From a virus, in IMG/VR virus record IMGVR_UViG_3300006752_000258, positions 1-22,427 of that record: a DNA stretch of 22,427 nucleotides; one strand, 5' to 3'. Position 1 is the stretch's first letter. Every line of letters starts with the position of its first letter. The position numbers were made by a program, and so were the translations under genes. Shown piece after piece: positions 1 to 5,265 of this stretch. The notes below the pieces were generated by a model. It was not told the origin of the DNA. It did not search any database and worked only from the letters and a program-made list of their open reading frames with translations.

Positions 1-1025
1 ACATCGTAATAACAATCAATGTCATGGCTCTTCATAAGCGCATGATAGTTGTCTGTGGTAGCCATTATCCTGCCGTTTGCAGTTTTGTCGAACTCTACAA
101 GCTCAGGGACATCGACTTTCTTCTCTATTAGCTCACCACTGATTGCCATTTGGTCGTTAAAGTCCATCCCTTCTTCTTCAGGCATGACCACTTCTGCGTT
201 GGTTATTTGTGCTGCTGCAATAGCTTTGTCTTGACCTATGTTGTTTTCATCATTGTCTGCATAGATAATAAATTCTTTATTAGGTAGCGCATCCGATAGT
301 TTCTTGGAGACACTAAGCATGTTGCCTGCATTAAAGCAGACTATCATAGGTATTTGTTTTTGTTCGTAGATTGTCATACAAGTTGCATAACCCTCACCTA
401 TCCCAACCTTTGTTGCTTCTTTTAATAACTTGGTGCCTATAATAAAGAAGCCACCACCAGTCTTACCACCGCTAAGGAAACGCTTACCGCCATCCTCCTG
501 TATCATTTGTAAGGTCCACAGCTTACCTGTCTCATCCATAATAGGAATGATTAACTTTCCTTTATGCTCTCTAAGAGAATGGGATGCAACACCCTTACTA
601 AGTAAGTACGGATGAGAGTCGCATGGTAGTGCTACATCCCAAATCATTTTGGCTTTCTCTGATACCTTTAGCCATTTTTGTTCTTGGTCTTGTTTTGCTT
701 CTTTTCTAAATCTTTCCAGTGCTTCAGTATTAGTCTTGGTCGATTTCCTTCCTGATAATTTAAAGTTATGCGTTTGCCCGGTTCGATAATCAGAGGCAAA
801 GCCAACAGGCGTGCCGTAATTATCATAGAAAGCATAGTAGCCTGATAAAGCTCTTTTGTTATTAACATTGGTATATGCTCTCTGCGGTTTGGTAGGATTT
901 GTTTCTAACGGTTCTTTTGTTTCAAACCCATGTGATTCTAAGAAGTTTTCAAAACTATAAATCGCTTCACTGGTTAGCGGTTTATCAAAGTCTTTGGTGC
1001 TTCCTTGTATATTTTTTATTCCCAT
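1..1025 (-). CDS. Toprim-domain DNA primase (probable primase-helicase), partial at the left edge
   Basis: This open frame of 341 codons starts at ATG 1025 and runs off the left edge. A GAGAGGG ribosome-binding site lies just upstream. Residues 135-165 (CDSHPYLLSKGV, then KGKLIIPIMD) match the region before the Toprim fold in TraC-type and phage primases. The Toprim fold itself is visible: GEGYAT at 210-215 with catalytic Glu211, and YADND at 255-259 with Asp257 and Asp259 followed by NIGQDKA. The role is RNA primer synthesis at the phage fork. The last visible residues (NGRIMATTDNYHALMKSH) resemble the linker leading into a VapE-type helicase in phage primase-helicases, so a helicase domain probably follows outside the window; this is inference. 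I see no N-terminal CHC2 zinc motif. It is divergent from the SSB/exonuclease operon, as expected for a replication module. Confidence 0.85.
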   Translation of the reverse strand, partial: MGIKNIQGSTKDFDKPLTSEAIYSFENFLESHGFETKEPLETNPTKPQRAYTNVNNKRALSGYYAFYDNYGTPVGFASDYRTGQTHNFKLSGRKSTKTNTEALERFRKEAKQDQEQKWLKVSEKAKMIWDVALPCDSHPYLLSKGVASHSLREHKGKLIIPIMDETGKLWTLQMIQEDGGKRFLSGGKTGGGFFIIGTKLLKEATKVGIGEGYATCMTIYEQKQIPMIVCFNAGNMLSVSKKLSDALPNKEFIIYADNDENNIGQDKAIAAAQITNAEVVMPEEEGMDFNDQMAISGELIEKKVDVPELVEFDKTANGRIMATTDNYHALMKSHDIDCYYD

Positions 1026-1139
1026 ACTTGCCCTCTCATCTAAACTTGTATATTATGTTCTATTGAATACCTTACAATATAGAATAATGTGAGGGAGATA
1101 ACAAGAACTTTTATAATTATTTTTAATTAGGAGATAAAT
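1026..1139. promoter_or_regulatory. Divergent promoter region between primase and SSB-like operon
   Basis: This 114-base AT-rich gap separates two divergent genes, so it must hold both promoters. On the plus strand TTCTAT, 16 bases and TAGAAT (-10 at 1080-1085) is the best sigma70-like pair; it would start RNA near 1092, at a G-rich stretch GTGAGGGAG. On the minus strand TTGTTA, 17 bases and TATATT is plausible, and TTGTAA, 16 bases and TAATAT lies closer to the primase. The SSB-like gene has a clear Shine-Dalgarno sequence, ATTAGGAG at 1126-1133. The GTGTTG operator boxes found elsewhere in the window are absent. The promoters are predicted by eye only. Confidence 0.5.
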
Positions 1140-1811
1140 ATGGCACTAACAATTAGTGAATCAGGTGGAGGTAACTTCGAGCAAGCACCAAAAGGCATGC
1201 ACAACGCTACATGTTTTAGATTGGTTGATGTGGGAACACACGAAGAAACTTACGAGGGTGAAACAAAAAAAAGACACAGTATTTTTATTTACTGGGAGCT
1301 AAACGATGTGAAGATGGAAGACGGGCAACCTTTCTCTATCATGAAACAATACACGCTTTCTTTAAATGAAAAGTCTGCTTTATACAAAGACTTATGTGCA
1401 TGGCGTAAAAAACAATTTACTGACGAAGAACTTAAAGGCTTTGACCTGACTAATGTTCTTGGCGTGACTTGTGATATAGATATTGGTGAAACCAAGACTG
1501 GTAAATCCAAAGTGATTGCGGTTTATAGTCCTGACGGTGGCGCTAAAAAAGCACCAACAGTCAATGAGCCAATTGCATTTGATATAGATGAATACATTGC
1601 AGGCAATAAAGACATGATTGGTCTGTGGGTAGATTTACCTGCGTGGGTCCAAACAAAAATTGATGAATCTTTTGAAGTAAGAGCTAGAGATAACAAACAG
1701 GCCGCAGAAAGGTCTAAGGGTGACTTTGCTTCTTTAGAATCATTGAATGAAGATAAAGAGGAAATGTTCCCACCAAAATCTGAGTTGACTGAGGACGACC
1801 TACCCTTTTAA
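1140..1811 (+). CDS. Phage single-stranded DNA-binding protein-like (OB-fold, acidic DDLPF tail)
   Basis: The 223-residue protein ends in TEDDLPF after an acidic stretch. This is the C-terminal tip typical of bacterial and phage single-strand DNA-binding proteins, which use it to recruit replication and repair partners. The N-terminal 130 residues are rich in predicted beta strands with aromatics (HSIFIYWELNDV, PFSIMKQYTLSL), fitting an OB-like fold as in phage proteins of the DUF669/SSB-like type. The likely role is coating single-stranded DNA during phage replication and recombination. The next gene is a RecE-like nuclease, a usual partner. ATG 1140 is chosen because AGGAG at 1129-1133 sits at the right distance. 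Exact family membership is uncertain; the tail is the strongest clue. Confidence 0.7.
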   Translation: MALTISESGGGNFEQAPKGMHNATCFRLVDVGTHEETYEGETKKRHSIFIYWELNDVKMEDGQPFSIMKQYTLSLNEKSALYKDLCAWRKKQFTDEELKGFDLTNVLGVTCDIDIGETKTGKSKVIAVYSPDGGAKKAPTVNEPIAFDIDEYIAGNKDMIGLWVDLPAWVQTKIDESFEVRARDNKQAAERSKGDFASLESLNEDKEEMFPPKSELTEDDLPF

Positions 1812-1817
1812 AAGTTT

Positions 1818-1886
1818 GGTTGCCGGGTTTATTAATTTTTCATATTAATACGACTCCTAATCGTAATAAGCCGGGCAACCTTTTTT
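1818..1886 (+). terminator. Long hairpin with U-tract between SSB-like and exonuclease genes (terminator or attenuator)
   Basis: Arms 1818-1834 and 1864-1880 pair over 17 positions with one G-T wobble and one G-G mismatch. The outer part is GGTTGCC/GGCAACC. A run of six T follows at 1881-1886, the form of an intrinsic terminator on the plus strand. The loop is unusually long (29 bases, 1835-1863) and contains TAATACGACTC at 1846-1856. Since a same-strand gene starts only seven bases after the T run, the hairpin may attenuate transcription into the exonuclease gene rather than end the operon. Confidence 0.7.
1846..1863 (+). promoter_or_regulatory. T7-class-promoter-like sequence in hairpin loop
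   Basis: TAATACGACTC at 1846-1856 equals positions -17 to -7 of the T7 RNA polymerase promoter consensus. The next six bases (CTAATC) do not match well, but a G sits at 1863, where +1 would fall. Transcription from here would lead straight into the exonuclease gene. No single-subunit RNA polymerase gene is visible in the window, so function is unproven and a chance match is possible. Confidence 0.25.
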
Positions 1887-1892
1887 ATTATT

Positions 1893-2708
1893 ATGACTAA
1901 TATAATTCAATTTAAACCAAAAGAAGTAAAAAAGATTGCAGAAGGTGTTTACACCGATATGCCTTTTCCACAATACAATGAACTCGATGCTATTCGTTCA
2001 CACGACTTAACATCATTCATGAAAGACCCATTTACATGGAAGCATGAAGTCAAGCCTGACAGCGAGGCTTCTTTCTTTGTTGAGGGTAGATTGCAACATT
2101 GTTTATTTTTAGAGCCACATGTATTCCATGATGAATTTGTTGTGGCACCTAAAGTAGACAAAAGAACCAAAGCAGGCAAACAAGAATACGAGGATTTCAC
2201 AGCTACAGTTGGAGACAGAAGCATTGTGACCCAAGACTTGTATGATGCATGCCAAGCACGAGTTGAGGTACTTGATGCTTTTAGACCAAGAGGTAAAGAC
2301 TTGACTGAGCTAAGTGTTGTCTTTGATTACTATGGTGACTTATGCAAAGCAAGATTTGATATGCTGCAGAACGATGTCATCATTGATTTAAAAACATGCC
2401 GGGACGCAAGTCCTAGAGGCTTTAAGCAAGCAGTAAAGTCCTTTAGCTATCATCAACAAGCAGCCTTCTATTTAGATGCAGCAGCGTCTGCAGGAATGAC
2501 TGAGGTTGATAGATTTCAGTTCTTGGCTATATCCAAACAGCATCCATATCCTTATGCCATCTATGAGCTAAGCGATGAAGCTATTGAATATGGTAGGTCC
2601 TTGAACCAAAAGGCTATAGACCAAATGAAACAATGCGAGAAAACTGGCATTTACACACCTTTTAATTTGCACAATAGAATCGTTGAGATTTCTTTGTCAG
2701 AGTTATAG
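1893..2708 (+). CDS. PD-(D/E)XK exonuclease, RecE / exonuclease VIII-like
   Basis: This 271-residue protein resembles the nuclease domain of RecE/ExoVIII-type and lambda-exonuclease-like phage enzymes, which degrade one strand of duplex DNA to give single-stranded tails for recombination. Visible marks are HDLTSFMKDPFTWK near 38-50, the GRLQHCLFLEP motif at 65-75 with His69, KARFD with Asp156, IIDLKT with Asp165 and Lys167 of the D-x-K catalytic pair, and the QAAFY helix at 189-193. It follows the SSB-like gene in the same operon; no separate annealing protein is recognised, so the SSB-like protein may be its partner. ATG 1893 has no Shine-Dalgarno sequence; it lies seven bases after the U-tract of a hairpin. 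The next in-frame Met (MPFPQYNELDA, residue 23) is a less likely start. Confidence 0.85.
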   Translation: MTNIIQFKPKEVKKIAEGVYTDMPFPQYNELDAIRSHDLTSFMKDPFTWKHEVKPDSEASFFVEGRLQHCLFLEPHVFHDEFVVAPKVDKRTKAGKQEYEDFTATVGDRSIVTQDLYDACQARVEVLDAFRPRGKDLTELSVVFDYYGDLCKARFDMLQNDVIIDLKTCRDASPRGFKQAVKSFSYHQQAAFYLDAAASAGMTEVDRFQFLAISKQHPYPYAIYELSDEAIEYGRSLNQKAIDQMKQCEKTGIYTPFNLHNRIVEISLSEL

Positions 2709-2713
2709 GGAGA

Positions 2714-2758
2714 AGAGCTTGAGTCCATCACACCCCCTCACTGTATTGCTCAAGCTCT
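2714..2758 (+). repeat. Perfect 10-bp inverted repeat between exonuclease gene and next ORF
   Basis: AGAGCTTGAG at 2714-2723 and CTCAAGCTCT at 2749-2758 form a perfect 10-bp stem around a C-rich 25-base loop. There is no T run after it, so it is not a standard intrinsic terminator. The next start codon is at 2769, eleven bases downstream, and has no Shine-Dalgarno sequence. It may control translation or protect the 3' end of a processed RNA. Function is unknown. Confidence 0.7.
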
Positions 2759-2768
2759 GAACCCTTCT

Positions 2769-3044
2769 ATGGATAGACCTGAACATGACCACACTTACTG
2801 GGCAGCACAGTCTGCCGAGTATAATACTCATGCAGAAAGAGTCGAATATCTAAAGCAACAAGGGTTTACCAGTGAACAAAGAATTGATTGCATCCTGCAT
2901 CTAGCAGTAAGCTATTTGCCTAAGCGTATGTATCAATTGCCTAATAAGTTAATAGCTGCGGCGTGGAAAGATTTGCCTGATGATACTACCCGGACTATTT
3001 TTGCTGTTGGGATTAAAGCCTTAAAAAGAAAAGGCAGTGCGTAG
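2769..3044 (+). CDS. Small hypothetical phage protein
   Basis: I do not recognise this 91-residue protein. It opens with acidic and aromatic residues (PEHDHTYWAAQSAEY), continues with helix-like sequence around VEYLKQQGFTSEQRID and ends basic (IKALKRKGSA). It has no signal peptide or membrane segment. It is the last gene of the SSB/exonuclease operon, and its stop codon lies inside the stem-loop of the downstream terminator. No ribosome-binding site precedes ATG 2769; instead a 10-bp hairpin ends eleven bases upstream. A helper role in replication or recombination is suggested only by position. Confidence 0.65.
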   Translation: MDRPEHDHTYWAAQSAEYNTHAERVEYLKQQGFTSEQRIDCILHLAVSYLPKRMYQLPNKLIAAAWKDLPDDTTRTIFAVGIKALKRKGSA

Positions 3045-3071
3045 AAGGATAAACCACACACTGCCCTTTTT
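3033..3071. terminator. Bidirectional intrinsic terminator between convergent operons
   Basis: GGCAGTG at 3033-3039 pairs with CACTGCC at 3059-3065. On the plus strand the stem is followed by CTTTTT. On the minus strand the same stem is followed by TTTTCTTTTT. It therefore ends both the SSB/exonuclease operon and the minus-strand small-gene operon. The left arm overlaps the last codons of the 2769-3044 gene. Confidence 0.8.
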
Positions 3072-3113
3072 CATGACTGCACAGGAAACTGAAAATCCAT
3101 GCAATCCTGACCG

Positions 3114-3431
3114 CTAAAACTTTTCTATAACAAATCCCTTTTCGCCATCAATATCACCAAGAGCTTTTCTTAATACCAAGGTGCGTTCCTCGACATCCTC
3201 TAAGCTGACATACTCATCGCCATAGTCTGCCCTGAACTCATCAAGACTATCATACTCCTCATACTCACAACACAGAGCTATGACATCCAATTCCATTGGC
3301 TCAGTCATCTGTGATTCCCATTCTTCTAAGTGGTGAAACAAGACCGTAAGTGCATCCAGTGAAAACTGGTTCTCACGACCTGCATCCTTAAATGCTTGGA
3401 TGAAGTCGTGTTTGTTTATTGTGATGACCAT
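3114..3431 (-). CDS. Small acidic hypothetical phage protein (INKHDFIQAF type)
   Basis: This 105-residue acidic protein begins MVITINKHDFIQAFKDAGR and has a central LDVIALCCEYEEYDSLDEF. I recall similar uncharacterised proteins in many phages of proteobacteria, but no function is known to me. ATG 3431 is preferred over an ATG nine bases upstream because it forms TAATG with the stop of the preceding gene, the coupling seen throughout this genome. It is the last gene before the bidirectional terminator. With the gene upstream it forms a two-gene unit under the promoter/operator copy at 3684-3730. Confidence 0.7.
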   Translation of the reverse strand: MVITINKHDFIQAFKDAGRENQFSLDALTVLFHHLEEWESQMTEPMELDVIALCCEYEEYDSLDEFRADYGDEYVSLEDVEERTLVLRKALGDIDGEKGFVIEKF

Positions 3432-3652
3432 TATGCACACTCTCTAAAATATGCTATATCAATAAGCTCTTTTGCTTCTGCTAAGGTATTTGTGCTGTCG
3501 TGAGCTTCATGAGCTTGGTAAGCAGTTTCACCTGCAGGTATTTCTGCTATATTCCAAAATACATAGTCAGCACCTGCCCTATCTTTCATGTTTTCTATAG
3601 CATATCCCCTGTACTCGTAAAGTCCTGCTTCTATTTTTTTTGCTTTGTTCAT
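3431..3652 (-). CDS. Small hypothetical phage protein
   Basis: The 73-residue product starts MNKAKKIEAGLYEYRGYAIE and contains DYVFWNIAEI, a beta-rich pattern, then a helix (TNTLAEAKELIDIAYF). It resembles small uncharacterised phage proteins of the same gene neighbourhood. AAAAGGAGT stands just upstream of ATG 3652 as a strong ribosome-binding site. It is the first gene after the promoter/operator module at 3684-3730, and its stop overlaps the next start. Function is unknown. Confidence 0.7.
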   Translation of the reverse strand: MNKAKKIEAGLYEYRGYAIENMKDRAGADYVFWNIAEIPAGETAYQAHEAHDSTNTLAEAKELIDIAYFRECA

Positions 3653-3683
3653 ATTAATTACTCCTTTTATTTAATATACCCCT

Positions 3684-3730
3684 ATTATACACAGCTAACA
3701 TTTATATACAACACTTTTCAACACTTTATT
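3684..3730 (-). promoter_or_regulatory. Promoter/operator module, copy A
   Basis: Read on the minus strand: two GTGTTG boxes (3724-3719 and 3714-3709) exactly 10 bp apart; a -35 TTGTAT at 3711-3706 that shares TTG with the second box; 16 bases; and -10 TATAAT at 3689-3684. AGGGGTAT follows directly, then TTAAATAAAA. The same layout recurs at 5210-5256. A protein bound to the tandem boxes would cover the -35 element, so repression is the simplest reading. Confidence 0.75.
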
Positions 3731-3740
3731 TAATCTTTTT

Positions 3741-3968
3741 TTACTCTTCTTCAGCTACGATAATAGCGCCATCGACATTAATTTTTGTAAAGTTTAATCC
3801 ACTGACCTCTTCACTATTTATTTTAAAGATGACATCACGAACCAAGAGCCTAAGCAGAGCTGCTTTTTGATACAGGTTTAATCTTGCATAGGTTTCTATT
3901 ATTTCATCACCAGTCATCTTGTTAGTTTGCACCAACACGTCATCACTTTTCTTTTTGAATATTGACAT
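3741..3968 (-). CDS. Small hypothetical phage protein
   Basis: This 75-residue protein has a basic start (MSIFKKKSDD), a middle helix YARLNLYQKAALLRLLVRDVIF and an acidic end (VAEEE). It is unrecognised. GAGAGGAAG precedes ATG 3968 as ribosome-binding site. Its first 26 bases overlap the end of the 48-codon gene upstream, so it belongs to the coupled small-gene chain that starts at 5173. It is followed by promoter copy A. Confidence 0.65.
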   Translation of the reverse strand: MSIFKKKSDDVLVQTNKMTGDEIIETYARLNLYQKAALLRLLVRDVIFKINSEEVSGLNFTKINVDGAIIVAEEE

Positions 3969-4089
3969 ACTTCCTCTCTTTTTTGTTTGCCTTGTTAATT
4001 TTTTGTATATGAGCTAAGTCTTCTAAGACTCTAAATTCTTTTTCAATCTGCTCGTCTACAAGCCTTTGATTATCTTTTTCTGTCCTCAT
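3943..4089 (-). CDS. Very small hypothetical protein, 48 residues
   Basis: The frame starts at ATG 4089 with GGAG upstream and ends at TGA 3943. The product is a highly charged helix: MRTEKDNQRLVDEQIEKEF at the start, KANKKERKYV near the end. Its ATG overlaps the stop of the 28-codon gene upstream (ATGA), and its end overlaps the next gene by 26 bases. The ribosome-binding site, the ATGA coupling and the lack of any other gene here support it as real. Function is unknown; a short coiled-coil or nucleic-acid-binding peptide is possible. Confidence 0.6.
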   Translation of the reverse strand: MRTEKDNQRLVDEQIEKEFRVLEDLAHIQKINKANKKERKYVNIQKEK

Positions 4090-4172
4090 AATAACTCCAT
4101 TATATATATAGCCATGACAAATGTAAGCAATGCGAAAACTGACATCCAGTACATCTTCTCATCATCTTTCAT
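4086..4172 (-). CDS. 28-residue single-span membrane peptide
   Basis: ATG 4172 starts a 28-codon frame ending at TGA 4086. The first seven residues are charged (MKDDEKM); the rest is one hydrophobic stretch (YWMSVFALLTFVMAIYI, then MELL) long enough to span a membrane. AAGGAT lies seven bases before the ATG. It overlaps the upstream gene by ATGA and the downstream gene by ATGA, so it is placed for translational coupling on both sides. This suggests a phage membrane microprotein; a holin-like, exclusion or host-takeover role are all conceivable and none is shown. Confidence 0.6.
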   Translation of the reverse strand: MKDDEKMYWMSVFALLTFVMAIYIMELL

Positions 4173-4435
4173 TGTTTATCCTTGTCTTTTTTTGACTTAA
4201 TATAATTATTATTTTGCTCATTTTTCCATTTATCAATATGTTTTGTTTCTACCAAGTAGGTATCAGTTCTATTCTCCCAATATTTCTTTTCATCAAACCT
4301 CATATTATTAGCCATGTTTAGCCAATCTATATCATCTTCTTCTACTTTCTTATCAGCTAAGTAAAATAGTACCTCACAGGTTTCTCGCCACTTTCTTTCA
4401 AGAAAATGGTCGAGCCTTCTTAATAGGTTTCTCAT
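4169..4435 (-). CDS. Small hypothetical phage protein
   Basis: The 88-residue product begins MRNLLRRLDHFLERKWRETC, a basic amphipathic helix, has an acidic middle (KKVEEDDIDWLNMANNM) and a Lys-rich tail (KSKKDKDKQ). It is not recognised. Its ATG overlaps the stop of the gene upstream (TAATG) and its stop overlaps the start of the membrane peptide (ATGA). Position in the small-gene operon suggests an early or host-directed role; nothing in the sequence specifies it. Confidence 0.65.
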   Translation of the reverse strand: MRNLLRRLDHFLERKWRETCEVLFYLADKKVEEDDIDWLNMANNMRFDEKKYWENRTDTYLVETKHIDKWKNEQNNNYIKSKKDKDKQ

Positions 4436-4755
4436 TATGCTACCTCTTTTATTATTTGTAAGTGGGCGTTTGTATTTTTTTCTATGAAGTTATTAATAGC
4501 TTCTTTCATTTCTTTTGCAGTATCAAAATTATTGAACAGGTTTTCTACTGACCATTGAGCATCTGTCCATTTTGTGCAATCGCCCACGCCTCTTAAAACA
4601 TCGTTGTCCCAAATTGTTTTAGGAACAGAAACAGAATACACCATGCCACCCTTTACATTGCTGTGACTACGAGACATCCAAAGCCTTGTATAGTCAAACC
4701 CTTTATAGTTTAAAGTTTTGTAATTTTTGTTAGTTGTATGTTTTTGTTTTCTCAT
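4435..4755 (-). CDS. Small hypothetical phage protein
   Basis: This 106-residue protein has a basic N-terminus (MRKQKHTTNKNYKTLNYKG), a beta-like middle (MVYSVSVPKTIWDND) and a helical end (FDTAKEMKEAINNFIEKN). I do not recognise it. It begins five bases after the stop of the preceding gene and its stop overlaps the next start. The ribosome-binding site is weak (GGGG about fifteen bases upstream), so translation probably depends on the gene before it. Confidence 0.65.
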   Translation of the reverse strand: MRKQKHTTNKNYKTLNYKGFDYTRLWMSRSHSNVKGGMVYSVSVPKTIWDNDVLRGVGDCTKWTDAQWSVENLFNNFDTAKEMKEAINNFIEKNTNAHLQIIKEVA

Positions 4756-4759
4756 TATA

Positions 4760-5173
4760 TTAAATTACCCCTTGAGCCTTAAGCTCTTGCTCTGCAAGTT
4801 GCTCAAAGGACTTATTACCCATTTGTGCTTCCCAGTCCATACTAGTAACGCCTTGAGACATTTCTACATAATCCTTTGATTTACACCAAATTTTTTCTTT
4901 AGCAAATTGCTCTGTAAGATTATTAGGTATTTGTAATGTAATGTTAAAATCACAAACATCTAGCATGCTGTAGCAATTACCACATTCAATAGTTGCACAA
5001 GTATCAACAAAGTCACCTTCCTTGATTTGTTCCATTTCCAACATTGCACTGTAAGAATAAGAACCACCGCATGAGCAGTCCTTGACATGCTTGTTAAAAA
5101 AAACTTCAGCACTGTCTAAAGTATTCTTACCCCATGCATTGATGGTACCTGTTACTGTAATTGTATTTTTCAT
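4760..5173 (-). CDS. Cys-rich hypothetical protein, possible zinc-binding knuckles
   Basis: The 137-residue product contains DCSCGG (Cys33, Cys35) and ATIECGNCYSM (Cys59 just before, then Cys64 and Cys67), an arrangement of C-x-C and C-x2-C that could hold a zinc ion; Cys74 and Cys97 are further candidates. ATG 5173 is chosen: TAAGGAG lies nine bases upstream, whereas an in-frame ATG at 5203 falls within the promoter leader and would place that ribosome-binding site inside the gene. It is the first gene after promoter/operator copy B and leads the chain of six small genes down to 3741. Function is unknown. Confidence 0.65.
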   Translation of the reverse strand: MKNTITVTGTINAWGKNTLDSAEVFFNKHVKDCSCGGSYSYSAMLEMEQIKEGDFVDTCATIECGNCYSMLDVCDFNITLQIPNNLTEQFAKEKIWCKSKDYVEMSQGVTSMDWEAQMGNKSFEQLAEQELKAQGVI

Positions 5174-5209
5174 GTTATTTAACTCCTTATTTTTATTTAA
5201 CATACCCCT

Positions 5210-5256
5210 AGTATATATAACTAAATCTATATTGCAACACTTTACAACACTTTATT
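5210..5256 (-). promoter_or_regulatory. Promoter/operator module, copy B
   Basis: Read on the minus strand: two GTGTTG boxes (5250-5245 and 5240-5235) 10 bp apart, -35 TTGCAA at 5237-5232 overlapping the second box, 16 bases, and -10 TATACT at 5215-5210. AGGGGTAT and TTAAATAAAA follow. Spacing is identical base for base to copy A from the first box to AGGGGTAT, while the spacer sequence has drifted. This points to selection on the boxes and promoter, not to a recent duplication. Confidence 0.75.
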
Positions 5257-5265
5257 ACATTTATT

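Noticed and set aside
1949-2224. Minus-strand frame of 91 codons within the exonuclease gene.
   Set aside because: The plus strand here encodes clear nuclease motifs; the antisense frame lacks a ribosome-binding site and a recognisable product.
3500-3733. Plus-strand frame of 77 codons rich in Phe, Tyr and Ser, which could look like a membrane protein.
   Set aside because: It is antisense to the 73-residue gene and to promoter copy A, and its hydrophobic look comes from T-rich sequence.
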